Below, piece by piece: positions 39,972 through 52,339 of a stretch of DNA of 64,000 nt. The first letter of the stretch is position 1. Each line of letters opens with the position of its first letter. Source of the DNA: Rhynchonema sp. JSB1_4 (Eukaryota; Nematoda; Chromadorea; Monhysterida; Xyalidae); assembly GCA_030248065.1 (NCBI GenBank), contig JASAMV010008889.1, forward strand, positions 1 through 64,000, in the 5' to 3' direction. A program made the translations under genes and the position numbers. Under the pieces are notes generated by a model. It was not told the DNA's origin and ran no database searches. It worked only from the letters and a program-made list of their open reading frames with translations.

Positions 39972-41601
39972 TTCTTGTTTTGTCACACCTTTCGAAAATT
40001 TGGTACTGGTAGGGGTGCTAGTGTGGTACTCCAGTGACACTGGCACAGTACGGCTTTCAATTTTAGGACGACGTTGTGACGGCTACAGGGATGTGCACTG
40101 CCAGAATAGGGAATATCACAGTTCTCTAATTGGCGCATGGAATGGAACCACATGTGCAATCACATGTGCTGTTTTGTCAAAGCCATGGGCATGCTCAGGT
40201 GTACATAAAAGGGGCTTATTGTAGTGTGATTGACATAAAAGCGAACACAATGTTGAATTCATACAGGACCACTGTCGAGTGTGAGTGTCAGTGATGTGTG
40301 TCAACTACCACACAATTTGCTCAGGTACACATTGACGTGTCAAACAGTATCTTCGTGTGTGGTCGCAGTTTACCGGTCATTCAAAAGCTGGGATGACAGC
40401 GTGCGCCCGGTGACAATGGATCATAAAAAGAGCGATAACGGCACGGAGCACTGTGGTTATATCATGATGGATTTGCCATGAAATTGTGGTGGCATGATGC
40501 ACACTCTCTGGAACCCTTAAACGTCCGATGTTCTTCCGATCAATATTTTGGATGTCCGCTTGAACCTCACTGCTTCTTGGTATTGGTCGCACAACGATCA
40601 TATAAGAATTCATCAAATAAATCCTGATTTTCAAGTTCAGTCACTCTTAACCACTGTGCTATTTGTAATTTTCGCAAAACATTTTCATCTGAAAATAATC
40701 TAGCAGACCACCCACGTTGTTGCGGGCCTGAAACATTTTACTGACTGCATTCTTTCTGTGTGATCGTGCAACGCAACGTCATCACCCCGTTACTTTCCTG
40801 CTTTACGATTCAGGGAAAAAATTTGACCAATTCTTATAAAGTCATTGTGCGAACAATACGCCATAGCACACAGAACAATTTGTCAAGTAATGAAATAATG
40901 CATACCAACAGTCATGAACAGCAGAATCGCAGACATGTTTATACAATGTATGAGAAACATGCACTGCGTGAAAGAAAATTAAATTGAAGCCAAACTCAAA
41001 GAAGTCTACATTGATGAACCAAATATGGGTAGTACGGGCTTATGTGGAAATTATTATTTTCTGAAATCCGCTGTATGTCCCAAATAGGACCACAGGAGCC
41101 AGTTTCTATTATGTGTAGAAATTCTACCCGGGGTAGAACGTAAAATTCTACTCTTTGGGTCAAATTTTCTACCCCTGCCCATAGTGAACCTGCATAACTA
41201 TACCCCTGTGAGTTTCTGTTCCAAAATAATGGGTCCAAATTGACCCGTAAGTTGCTCAAAAGTTTAAAATATTGTACCCATCGACTCTGCACCAGCGAAT
41301 GGAAACTCAAATTCAGATGCTTCACTATTCTGCCAGCTATGCGAAATCGGGCTCGTGTTGGCGTAGTTTGCCTATATATTGAAATATATTCAACATATTG
41401 AACAAATGTATTGAACCGTCTGCTCGACTGGAAATACATTAGCAATCCATTTAACTGTCTGGATTTACAATCCTTTCCATTGATAATAATCAATGATCGA
41501 TTTGTTTTTTCAATGATTGGTGTGGGAGTCAAGTGCTATTCTTTCTTTTCACAGCTCTCTTACTTTTCGAGGTCATACAGAAGACTTCCCAATACTCCAT
41601 C
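39972..41601. other. Intergenic between divergent genes; MITE half at 41,309-41,374
   Basis: No gene was recognised. The right half of the GGCAAACTAC MITE family is at 41,309-41,374 (GCTTCACTATTCTGCCAGC to GTAGTTTGCC). At 41,110-41,180 TTCTACCC-like motifs recur in both orientations. The promoters of the methyltransferase (leftward) and of the membrane-protein gene (rightward) must lie here. Confidence 0.45.
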
Positions 41602-42413
41602 ATGCTTGCAACAAACCTAATTTCCTTTATGCTGCTGGTATTTTTTATGAATTTGCCCTTTTCCACAAGCCCAACCCTAAAAAACACATGTTCGGCTGCC
41701 AGTGCCCTTGGAGGCTATATCAGGGCTGTACTTCATAACTCGACAACAGGCAACCCTTCATGCATTGTGCTATTCAAGAAGAAAATTCGACCGGAAGCAG
41801 AAAGCCACTGCCGAAACAGAATGATCGACGGGAAATTGATCACTCCACCAGCACTTGATCTGTTCAAAAAATTGGTGCGTTTCATTATTTTTATGCCGTG
41901 TTGGTTCTGCGGATGTTGAATACAATTGATTCCAATTAACGAAAGTGTGATAATGATATACATAGATATGACACTTGCTGATAGGATCGGATCAAATTCG
42001 ACTTATTTTGATCGTTGGTCCCATTAAATCTCTTTCTTAATTCAATGAGGCAGGTGATCAAGCAGGACCATTCCGATTACCAGGTTTGATATCAGTCAAC
42101 ATGTGTTACAGGATCACGAGAATTGCTACGGAAACGAACACCAAAACCAAGAACACGTCCAACGTTACTGGATTGAGCCGACCTACGCCAAACACCCGGA
42201 AGGACGCTTTCTGGCGTGCGTTGTCCTATGTCATGTTGGAGGTCAAATCATTTTCCCCACAAAAAACTATGACCCCGACACGTGTGGTTCGGCATACGCA
42301 TACGGCATAAGACTTCTCACAAGTTCTTCTGTCAATACGAACCTAAAGGTGATTGCCAGTGTCCTTTTCATCCGTTTGCTCGACCGAGTATATGAGAATA
42401 TGGTTATTTCATT

Positions 42414-42597
42414 TAGGGCGGACTTAGGTTGAATCCGGAAACCGGAATCCGGAAATATTTCCGGAAAACGCATTATTTTTGTATGCAAATTTCTGCGTTT
42501 TCCGGAAATATTTCCGGAGTCCGGAAATGTTTAGCATTTTTGTATGCAAACTATTTCCGGTTTCCGGATTCCGGATTTAACCTAAGTTCGCCCTTAA
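42414..42597. mobile_element. Palindromic MITE rich in CCGGAA, 184 bp
   Basis: It opens AGGGCGGACTTAGGTTGAAT and closes with its complement (TTTAACCTAAGTTCGCCCTT). The interior is built from TTTCCGG/CCGGAAA motifs around GTATGCAAA. It lies in the intron after exon 2 of the membrane-protein gene. A diverged relative is at 57,267-57,445. Confidence 0.85.
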
Positions 42598-42665
42598 ACC
42601 TTCAATACCTTGGTATATATCGGCTTTGTGGTCTGCCTGTACGTTGGCACTGGTTGTAAACATTC

Positions 42666-42830
42666 CGTACGGTTATGCCCTTGGAGTGTGGGGTGCTTTA
42701 CCGGTTTCGAGCCGAAGTCTATAACCGGGGCTAGTCCCTGGCTGTCCATCTAACTGATGAGACCCAGGCAGCCGCGATCTTAGACTTCGTCGAAACCGCT
42801 AAAGCCCTCCACGCTTCATAAGCGGCATTT
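42666..42830. repeat. Long imperfect hairpin, about 165 bp
   Basis: The left arm GGTGCTTTACCGGTTTCGAG and CGAAGTCTA is complementary to the right arm TTAGACTTCGTCGAAACCGC and TAAAGCCCTCC. The loop contains a smaller CTGG/CCAG hairpin and the string CTGATGAG. It is intronic; a small MITE or a structured RNA is possible. Confidence 0.6.
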
Positions 42831-44015
42831 GCACATGGCCACAAACACGCCCGCACGTTTCTATAGCTTTGCTTTTACAGCCCCCACCCCAACAACGAAG
42901 AAGCCAGATCCGACAACAAAGAAACAAACAAAAAGTGAGTTTGACTTGTGACGTACGGAATATCGGATCCAATTACTTGCTGATGTTTCACTTGAGCTTG
43001 CTTGCATTGTGGTCACTCTCTAATTGTCTGCTGACCGATAACATCTATGTATACTGATTTTCTCTTTTTTGTGAGTCGTGGTATGCTCACAATAGGTTGC
43101 TGGTGTTTCACAACGACATCAATTGTTGTTGTTCAAAACGCGCCTGTGAAACAACTGTGAACTGTATTCTTGCAGCAGCCACTTCAACAACTACTATCAG
43201 CTACACGGACAAGCCGGCCTTGACCACAAGTGTACAGAGCAAGAGTGAGTGTTTTTGAAATGTACTACTGGAGCTTCAACAATGGAAGTATAAAATCCAT
43301 TCCACAACATTTCGGAATGTATATTTTGAATGAATGAATGAATTTCCACGATTCATCGAAATAAATATGCAGTTGGCAAACGCTTCACGACGTTGCAAGA
43401 TGTTTTCAGCCACGACATACCCAACCAACCAATCGTTCTGGTGGTCCGAAAACCTGTGGTGGGTGATTGTGCTGTGGATGGCCTTGACTTCGATCCTATT
43501 CGTTTGTGTCTCGGTGATTGCATTCACTGCTATCTGTTTCGTTCTCCCAAAACGCCGACAATATAATCGACAACAGAGGTTGGTGCTTTTTAAGAAATAT
43601 GCGAGTTGGCTTTTTCTGGGTTGAAATGAAAATAACGACGTTCTGACCATGCGAAATCGCGAGCCGAAACTTTTTTTATAATACCGATTGTCAAGCCTGC
43701 CTGCACAAGGGTGGACAGTCATGTCATTTTCAGCGAGATACCAAGCAAGTACACTACAACAACAACACCTTCAACTTCAACAAGAACATCCGAACTGCAA
43801 TTGATGCAGCAAAGCTCTCACGCACAACCTCCAAGCCGGGGACGAATAATCGCACCCAGAATCATCTCATCGACTTTCAAGCCAGCAAAATACGGGAGAA
43901 CCTCCAAAACTCAAGAATCAACCGGGATCACCATATCCGGTGGCCCCAATACGACTCAATCTGATACTGCCTTGAGCAAGGACGGGTGGTCACTTTCCTC
44001 AGGGAGCAGCTGGTG

Positions 44016-45435
44016 AACTGTGATATCTATTGGGATGTGACCGACCTTATGTATAGTGCTAAAATATAAATGAATCCTCCTAATGTAATCTTGAAGCTTT
44101 CACGCTGATACCGCAATAAATTATAGTAATTTAGTGAGTAACTGCCCCTGATAAATGTCTTTAACCTGTGCCACTTTTTTATCTTTGATGTTCAAGGCAG
44201 TGTGCGCTACTGGTACTGTATGAAGCATTCATGATGATAAAACATGGCTAAACTCGTCCATTGGCTGTTCATCGTTTGTTTTGTGCGTTTCAGGCTATGT
44301 ATCCGTGTCCTGAACTCGGGGTGTGTCCGCCAACCAACAAATATGTGTGGGGTGTAATTTTGGATGGGGGGGGGGGGGGGGTGTTGAAAAGTGGGGGGGA
44401 AAAAAAAAAAATTTTCAAAAAAAGGGGGTGGAGGACACTTTTTGTTTGTGAGGGGGGGGACGCCGCGGCGGGACAAAATTGAAAATTTTTAAAAAAAAAA
44501 CGGAAACTGAAAAAAAACAAAAAATCAAAAAAACAGAAAAAAAAAAAAAAAATCTCCCCCCACCCCCCCCGGCAAACGGGGGGGGGAGGGGGGAAAAAAG
44601 AAGCTTCTTGCCTCCACCACACACACACACACACCCACGGCCCCCCGGCTCCATATAAAAAAAAAAAAAACTACAATCAATACAAATAAAAAAAAAAATA
44701 AAGAGTAAACTCAAGCTTGCTCTCCACTTTCCTGTAGCCCGCCCCCCCGGCGCGCGCCGGGGCCCCCCGGCCAGCGGGCCCAGAGGGCCCATAGGGCCCA
44801 TAGTGTTTAAGGATATAATGCAGATTTTTCAAAAAAGGCAGAAATAAGAATTGGAATTACAGGGTGTCAACTAAACATGCCCACGTGCATTAAAAATGTG
44901 ACCGATGCAGATTTTTTGCGTTTTGTGGCGCGTTCGGGCCCCCAGGTAGAAATTGTGGGCCCCATTGATGCAATTTAGCCATTTCTGCCTTTCTAATGTA
45001 TTAACTTTCGCGCGCGCGCGAAATATCGATTTTTTGGGGCCCCCTGGGCCCCCAATTCGAGCAATATTTTGTTTTTCATGCAAATCTGCGTCACTGCGTT
45101 TGCAGGTGCATCCGGTCGTGCATGCCGCGTGCACGCGCGTGCAGCAGTGTCGTTTGAAATGACAATGAAGAAAATTACAATTGAAAAATGTCAGTTGGGC
45201 GAATATCATTCTCGTGATATATTGCGCACAAGTAGGTCTGTAAATTGATCAGATATGTACGTATATGGATATGTATGGGGAGAACAAGGCTGCAATTTCA
45301 ATTATGAGCAATAAAATGTAAGCAAATGTAAGGTTGTAACTGTTAACGGCACAATAACATTCACATTTCAAAGTAACAAAAAAACATCGGCCACTTGGCC
45401 AACCACGGAATGAAGTCAAATCAAAAGTCAGTCAC
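44016..45435. other. No gene; low-complexity G/C and A/T runs and a GGGCCC-rich element
   Basis: AATAAA at about 44,117 could serve the upstream gene. Positions 44,365-44,800 are poly-G, poly-A and poly-C runs (assembly quality may be poor) ending in GGGCCC repeats. Positions 44,930-45,060 contain GGGCCCCCAGGTAGA and GGGGCCCCCTGGGCCCCC strings, similar to 52,840-52,965, so one repeat family probably occurs at both places. Confidence 0.5.
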
Positions 45436-48400
45436 TCAATCACTCAGTGAGTCATCGCTGTCGCTCTGCTGAGCAGTGGGAACCGTGGCCGGTTCACCTT
45501 TAGGCGGTTTGAACCAGGGCAATTTGTCGATTTCACAGCCGAAGAATTTGTACAGTTGCAGAAGTGTCAACTGTTTTTTGTGTGACGGCTTCGTACCTTG
45601 TAGCATTGCGAGTGACGGGACATGCAAAGCCAGCCAATTGTCGCCTGCACCGTATGGGTCGTCTTCGGGTTCCTTGCAGTCCGTGATGTGCACGTACGGG
45701 TACCGCTTGAACACGCACTGGTGGTCAAAGTGCACGACGTGATGAGCTTGCACCAGTTTTCCATCGTCATCGATTCGCTTGTCCTCCCTGGTCACGAAAA
45801 ACAGTCGTTGCTGCTTCGTTCCCTCCGTGCTGTGGATGACGAATTTCTGAAAAGGGAAGGACGTGTGTGGTAAGTGTGTCTCCATAACCGTACAAACTGC
45901 AAGTGTTATTCCCATTTGCTTACTAACGTCGCACGTGACACATCGACCCCTGACAATATCGCCAATGTCCGATCCGGGGAACGTTTTTGATTCAACGTCC
46001 AAATCGTCCAGTTTGATCGTCACCTGCAAGCCGCCGAATGCACTGTTGTTAATTAGTTACACAATTTTAAAAAATTGTTTATTGTTTTGCAACCTTCTGT
46101 CCCGTCACTGTGTGCACATCAATAGTTCGGCTTGTGCACTGTTCTGGCGCAGGCTCGATGCCGCACTGTGTGACCTCGTCCAGGACGAATGCATCCAGGT
46201 ACATGAGCACCAGGGGGACGTGGGTCAAGTGATGACGTCCTGGTTCGTTGAGTGCTTTGGCCATTTCATCGTTCATTTCTGCAATGAATGTTTGTAATGT
46301 AACTTGTAATGTTTTACCTTCATGTGCATGCTGTCCACTGCACTGTACCTGTATTCCTGTCGTAAAACACCATGTTTGGCTGTTTGTGCCAATCGGCTGG
46401 CCCGTATGGGAGCGTGCGTCGGATTGGTGGGATCATCATTTGCCGCACGAGCTCCTCGTGCTCGAATCTGTTCAGCCTGACACCGGAGTCTAAAAATGAA
46501 CGATATGTAGTTTCAATGACAGATACATACATACATATGCTGGTGTCTCACCGATTTTCTTGGCTCGTCGCAACAACCATTTGTGCGCTTGTGGTGGTGC
46601 GTTGTATGGAAAATCGACATTCGACCTCTGTCTTTGTGGATCGTGCAGCACGTGGTTTGGCATGTCCGGCAGCGGCGGCGGTGGTGTTGGCGGCGGAACT
46701 GGAAGTTTCCAATTGTGTATTTATCATTCGGTTTTTTTAATTGGATTTCACCAATTTGACTTACTTCCTAGACGTTGCGCAAGGTCGGCAGTCTCGAGCA
46801 CTTCGTCTTCCATTTGCCGGTTCGTTTTCGCCATTGCAGCGCGCATCTACAAGTTGTGGTGCTTGTCATTTTATGGTTTCCGTGATGCTGGACAGCCTTA
46901 CCAGTTTTTTTCGGCTCTGTCGGCATTCCAATTGTGTCGGTTCTCGCTGCCTCTGGACACGTTTGTCGGCCCCACTTACCGCTAATGGCATCGTCATACC
47001 TACAAATGTGTGACACAATATGACATGCCAAACAGAAGTGACGCAACATGGAACAAACCTGATGTTTCCCTTTGATTGCATCCTGCAGCACGCACTGTGT
47101 CTTGCAGTCCGATGTCGACCAGTTGTTGTTGGAATGTGGTCATGTGGTCCCCGTGGCCGGCAGTCTGCTCCTCATCTGAGTGGCCGTCTGATTCTGTAAG
47201 TAACTAATTATTTTCATGCAGCTCACTGTGCCGATTTGTGCTACATTAGTCAAGACTAACCTTGGTGAACGTTTGTCACGTAGTCAGCGACATCGTTCTC
47301 GTCTTCGCTCATCAACGTCACCACCGTTTCTGCTCCGCGATTTGTGTTCCTCCTTGTGTCGACTCGGGCTGTAGCATGGTTTAAGTATCAAGTTCAAGCA
47401 TGGCACGAGTTCATACTACATACTATGCGTGTTATCTATGTGTCGCTAAATAATGTTACCTTTCTTGTTTTTGGTCAACGCCGGTGTCGTGGGGTAGGCG
47501 ATTGTGTTCATGTACGATCGTGATGCTTGATCTTTTAGTAGCGTTGCGGTCAACGATTCGACGCCCCTCACCTGTTTCGTGAAGAAAATTATGTACAAGA
47601 TGGTGGTCATGGTGGTAAGTTTGGTTTTTTTGTGTTTATTCTTACCATCAGCAGCAAGAACGGCAATGCGTCAGCGGAGCGTTGGCACAAGTCGAGAGCA
47701 ACAATTGCGACGTGTTCGCAATAGAACAATCGTCGGTACTGTGGGCATGGTCTGCCACCGGCTGCAGATCGGCATAGCAACCAGCTGAATTGCTTCAGCA
47801 TGACCGGCCCGTTCTTGCCAACCATTTCTTCGCCCATGTTGTCCACGATGATTGCCGTCAGTTTCGATTTCTATTGTCATGGAGATTGCAGTTTTAGTGG
47901 TACAAAATTATCTAAAAATTTTTCTAACCATGCCCGGTCTGGGTCGAGCGGTACCGACCACACGCTGCCATGAAGTCACCGGTTCCGTTTCACCATCAAA
48001 CCTTCTGCTGCTGTGCTGGAACATGAGATCCATTGACTTCCTGCTGTGTTCGGCAACGGCGAACGTTTGCGCCCACTGAATCCCTGACACTCCACGTGGG
48101 AACTCCATGTGTTCTGTAATTGTTTTGTGTGCACGCTATTTGCTTCGCTTCTTTGACGGAGCTGTAACGTATTGTTGAACTTACGGTACAAGTTCATGAG
48201 CGACAATTTCCTCATTCTCACCACCATCGGGTTCATGTCGGCATTTGATAGTTGCGTGAGTGACGCCTGTGTTTGTGCATACACGTTTTTACACGGTACA
48301 TACACGGTTTTAATACGTTTTATGGAAACATGCAACGCACTTGTGCCGTTTCGGACAGTAGTATTTGTGAATCGTGTCGTTCACCCAGCGTTTCGGCAAC

Positions 48401-50400
48401 ACAGTCGCTCAGGCAGCCGTCGATCGTAATGGCCAGGTTTTCAGCCGCTGTTGCGAAATCGGCCGAACCGTCCGTTTCCTTGTTTTGCTTCTCGAGCGCT
48501 TGGTTGAATCGTTCAACATCGTTGTTCGAGTCCGGTATCTGCACATTGCGTGCTGTTTCCATTTGTTCATTGAATTAAAACGTGAGCAAGTGCTAACCAT
48601 TGGATCAATATCGGTGAATCGACCACGTGACAGTTTGTTCACAAAATTGTCGTGCCAGTTCCTGGAAGTTGTTTTGGTTTTGCGGTTCGTTCTGGTTACT
48701 TTGTCATGGAAACATCCATTCACTCACGCCAGGAAGTACTGCTCAAACTCGTCATTGACGGTTCCATCTGACTTCTGGTATCGGAACAGCCCCTCACGGA
48801 TGGCGATGTCCAGACAGCGTTGCACTGTGGCTTTCGTTTTGCCAATCAGTCCCTCGTGTCGTGCGTCACTGTCTCCAGTTGTGGTGGTATGGCCAAACAG
48901 TCCTGTGCTGGTGGACATTGATTTATGTTATTATGTATAATTATGCTAGTTACCGACTTTTTTTCACTTTGTGGTACATGGTTGTTGCTCGCGTCGCGTC
49001 CGATCGATCAGCGTTGTTGACGATTTCCGATCCGCGCTTCGTGATGTTGGCCAATGCGTGTACTTTGCACAGCTGAAACTTATTTCACCTGCTAGGTATC
49101 GTTGGTAATTGGTGACAGGTTTTTTACAATTGGGATTTGTTCATTAAAAATTTGGCATTGGTAACTTACGTGTTGTTCAGCTTTGTTCACAATTTCCAAA
49201 CTTTGGCTTTTCAGAGCCTTCTCGATAGCCGCTGACCCGTCGGTGACGATAGCGTCAAACACCATGTCGTCTTCAGTGAAGTTGAATCCTTCGCCGCACC
49301 ATTTCAGCACTGCAAGTTTGCTAATTATTGCACCTAATTGCATGGCTGCCCATTGGCCGTCCATATAACTAACGTGTGTCCTGCAGCAATCGAAACGCTG
49401 CCTTGACATCGACCTCGCGCTCGCCGTAGCACATCACGCCCGCTATTGTTCGGCTAATTGTCCTCCCGTCGGGTGTTCGGAATTGTGGCAGTCTGACTTG
49501 TATGTTGCCCACGTGCATGTCCGCGCCTCCTGTGACACAAAGGATGACATGTTTTATGAGTTTATGTACATTGTCTGCGCTTCAAACGTGTGGTTTGTGG
49601 CACACCTTTGTTGAACGTTGTGTCGAATTGACACAGTCTCGGGAGGCCGTCGTGCCAGTCCTTCTTGAGCACACCCAAACATAACCCGAGGGCTTGATTG
49701 GTTGTGATCAGATATCTGTTGTAGGCACCGTCTTTCTCGATGATCATTTTCTGTTGCTCGACCAGCATGTTGAGACGGTCCTGATTTGCTCGTCGTGGTC
49801 TGCCGCGGGAATTCTTGTACAGCGGGAGGTTGTGTTTGTTGGCGTAATTGGCTATTGTCTGAAATGCAGACATGCCCGCTAGGTTGCGCAAGGTTGTTGT
49901 GCAGGTGCCAACCTGCAGGTACAGGTGCTAACCTTTCTGTTCTCCGCATAAGCTTGTCTGAGTTGGTCATTGTCGGTCGAAATGTGGGCCGTGTTCAGCG
50001 TGGCCGTCTGTCGCAGATGACCTCGTATTTGGTTGACGGAAGTTGTACTTTGCTCAACGTTTAATAGGTGCTCCCTGACTGCGGCCGTCGTTGCGTGAGT
50101 GAACGTGGTGTTGCGGGCCACGGTATTAGCGCCAACTGGTGTTGCGTTGTAGTGTTCATCGGCTGGGTCTGTGGTCCTGAGGAACGCAACACGTATAGCT
50201 TTGCGTCGCAATAATAAACAAACCACCAGCAACGCACGTAATTGCAGCCAGCATCTTCTTCACCACCGATCCCAATCCGTGTGGGCTGGCAATTGTTTCT
50301 GAGCTTTGTCGAGGATGGCCAGTGAGCCACACGTACGACACTACAGATGTGCATGGGGTGTTTGCGTCGCTGTGTTGAACGTCGGTTGTGCTGCAGGAGA
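45436..50400 (-). CDS. MULE-like DDE transposase gene, many small introns, extended C-terminus
   Basis: Exons read leftward with open frames and mostly consistent phases. The catalytic region has LPRLCQFDTTFNKG (first Asp, about 49,610), then GADMHVGNIQVRLPQFRT (49,383-49,528) and FDAIVTDGSAAIEKAL (second Asp, about 49,210). The MULE-type C-x-x-H in LCKVHALANITKRGSE (about 49,040) and SNNDVERFNQALEKQ (probable Glu, about 48,500) follow. A CEHVAIVAL string (about 47,700) recalls the end of a SWIM finger. Further exons with agreeing phases run on: 47,060-47,195, a 20-nt exon near 46,990, RQREPTQLECRQSRKKL, a helical exon, a proline-rich exon, and last exons 45928-46023 and 45436-45846. The last ones (DIGDIVRGRCVTCD) may be a small beta-barrel, which is only a guess. 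No stop or frameshift was seen, so it is active, recent or domesticated. The N-terminus is unresolved, and the last third could be a second gene. No terminal inverted repeats were identified. Confidence 0.7.
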
Positions 50401-51605
50401 AACAGTTCAGGTTCACATTGATGTTTCAGTTTAACGTGTTTAGCACTTACACTTGCGCACGCACTGTTCACTTACATTTTCACCAGGCCCAGGTTTCCGG
50501 CGTTCAGGCACACCCGTCTTTGCACCTGCAATTGTGTGTTAGTTCTGTGTGCGCATGTATACATTGTTTGTAAAAATATAGGCGCTATGTTGGCAAGTGC
50601 ATTATGGCTCATTATGGCTTATAATTTGCTACTTTTCGACTTACGTGCACAATATAGCACCCAGCGTGTCGCCACACACACAATACCAATGGGGGGGCTC
50701 TTTCCGGGGGGGGGGGGGTGATCCCATTGTGGGGGGTTATATCACAGGGGAGCTCTATTCGGGGGGGCTATTAATTCACTGACCCCATTGCGGGGGGGCT
50801 GCCGTACGGGTGGGGGGTTCTATTGCGGGGGGGGGGCGCCGGGCCCGGCCGCACGAAAATCCCAAAATGTTTGGGGGAATCCCCACCCCCCCGCCAGAGC
50901 ACTGGGTCCGGACGGCCACTGTTTAACCAAATGAAAAACTAAAATGTAACCTGAATTCATGTTGGCCAATGGCACTGTCGTTTCCCGGCCAATAATGTCC
51001 AATCGTCAGCGTTCCCAATTTCTTGCCAATGCCACACGACTTGCCGACGAGGAATTACTGTTTCTGAAAAAAAAATTTTCTTTTGTTGACGAAAACGCAT
51101 GTTTAACCAGAGGTCTGTATCGGCGCGGCCGAGATTAGTTACTGCTGTGACCCGGCCGGGCTGGGGCGACATTATGGAGCGCCATCCAGACTTCTGATTA
51201 AAAAAAATTGAAACAAAAAATTAAAAAAAAATAAAATTTCTCTGCCATTAGAATGCAACTTCAACATCAGGTTTGCCTGATCTCCAAAGGTAAGAGAACG
51301 TCAACCGGCAACCAGGCACAGACCAATACTAAGCCGCGCAAGCTTCTGTGCTTGGCTGACAGATGGGAGATGAACTGCCGCGCACAAGTGCTTGCTCTTA
51401 TCCCTAATGTGTAACCTCAGGCAAGCTTGTAATCTGAAGCTCTACTTGAAACTGTATGAGATGCTCATCTATGAAAATGTGACCATGAAAGTGTAAAACT
51501 AACAAACAGACAGCGACACTGGTGTCCACTGTGTCACAACGCTGTTAATCATTCCCATTAGTGCAATACTGCTCATATCTATGTACATTGTTTTTCACAG
51601 CGACA
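50401..51605. other. G/C-rich repeat and unassigned sequence
   Basis: Positions 50,680-50,905 are GGGGGG-rich with repeated short blocks. They end CCGCCAGAGCACTG, a possible hAT terminus when complemented; no partner or 8-bp duplication was found. Positions 50,401-50,680 may contain the first exons of the transposase gene. The remainder shows nothing recognisable. Confidence 0.4.
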
Positions 51606-52339
51606 TCAAACCGATGTCACTGTGCGCACGGCCAAACCGCCCGGATATTGTGGCGGATTATTGGCCGTACACAAACAAGCCGGCTGCCGATCTGGCAGGA
51701 CGACCGGCAAGCGCTCCTTGCCAACTGCGGCCTTGAGACGCTTCCACACCGCCTTGAATACCGGCCTCAATAAATCGCAGGCAAAGTTCCCAATCATGCC
51801 CATGAGCATGGACACAAATAACTCTGTGACCTTGTCCATCGGTACACACGCCGCAAATGTAGTGTTGCACTGAAATAAGGAATTTAACTCAATCGGTTTG
51901 TCATCATATGTAGTTAATGATAAATCTGTATATGGCATACAAATCAGGTAAAACGTAAAAACTAAAAAGAGTGAAAATGTAAACTGATAACATAGCACCA
52001 ACCGTGTGACGTGACAATCTTGGAAACCGTCCTCGGGCATGGTGTTCCTGAAAATCGTAAAAAAAATTTCATAATCCATTGTGATGGGTACCTGTATCAC
52101 TTGTACCGATCGTTAAAATTGTCCCTCAAGGGCCTCGTTACAATAATGGGCTTGGGATTGGGCTGCAGCGCGCGCTGACTGTACAAGTGTGTGACCCACA
52201 GCAAGATGACAACATTACACACGCTTGTGTAACCCGCGCGCTGAGTGTACAAGTAAGCGCTTAGCGTGACCCAGAGCAAGATCAAAACATTACACACGCT
52301 TGTGCAACCCATTAAAACGCAAAAAAGGCCTGTTTTCAC
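51606..52339 (-). CDS. Hypothetical small membrane protein (tentative)
   Basis: A tentative three-exon reading. The first frame (to about 52,110) has a hydrophobic start (MGCTSVCNVLILLWVTLS) whose coding sequence is internally duplicated: the segment repeats at 52,166-52,310 as CNVVILLWVT. A short exon follows (TMPEDGFQDCH, about 52,020). The last exon (51606-51871, after a CTTATTTCAG acceptor) reads CNTTFAACVPMDKVTELF and ends AVRTVTSV. An overlapping frame of the last exon has a Cys/His-rich reading, so the frame is not certain. No family was recognised. Confidence 0.3.
52166..52310. repeat. Tandem duplication, about 70-80 bp
   Basis: GTGACCCACAGCAAGATGAC followed by ATTACACACGCTTGTGTAAC recurs as GTGACCCAGAGCAAGATCAA followed by ATTACACACGCTTGTGCAAC. 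The preceding CGCGCTGAGTGTACAAG is also doubled. Confidence 0.85.

Larger units (their letters stand above)
41602..44015 (+). pseudogene. Cysteine-rich ectodomain membrane protein, apparently frameshifted
   Basis: Exon 1 (41602-41874) starts with a signal peptide (MLATNLISFMLLVFFMNLP) and is a clear paralogue of the gene at 62,664 (PTxKNTCSAAS, SCIVLFKK, HCRNRMIDG, PP-rich end). Exon 2 (42112-42348) begins DHENCYGNE and contains YWIEPTYAKHP. Exon 3 (42881-42934) is PTPTTKKPDPTTKK. Exon 4 (about 43177-43244) is TSTTTISYTDKP-like. Exon 5 (about 43412-43578) carries a membrane span (WWVIVLWMALTSILFVCVSV) and basic residues KRRQYNRQQR. Exon 6 (from 43731) is the tail. Exon 2 must end in phase 1 for exons 3-5 to stay open, as in the paralogue, but it is 237 nt long and ends in phase 0. 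The paralogue-like SHKFFCQYEP string is in another frame, so a net shift lies near 42,290-42,320. It could also be a sequencing error. Confidence 0.65.

Noticed and set aside
41100..41220. TTCTACCC repeats as a CRISPR-like or regulatory array
   Set aside because: The motifs are few, in both orientations, irregularly spaced and inside a eukaryotic repeat context.
42666..42830. A functional hammerhead ribozyme
   Set aside because: The conserved strings are present, but stems I and II do not form with acceptable pairing. The hairpin is better explained by extended arm complementarity.
44207..44801. Overlapping open frames rich in Gly, Pro, Phe and Lys
   Set aside because: They are generated by poly-G, poly-A and poly-C runs; there is no domain or splice context.
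50680..50905. A complete hAT MITE ending in GCCAGAGCACTG
   Set aside because: Only one plausible terminus was found, with no inverted partner and no 8-bp duplication, so it is left as an unassigned G/C-rich repeat.
51658..51870. Cys/His-rich alternative reading frame resembling a zinc finger
   Set aside because: It overlaps another equally open frame in the same exon, its cysteine/histidine spacing fits no family I know, and it lacks a phase-matched upstream exon.
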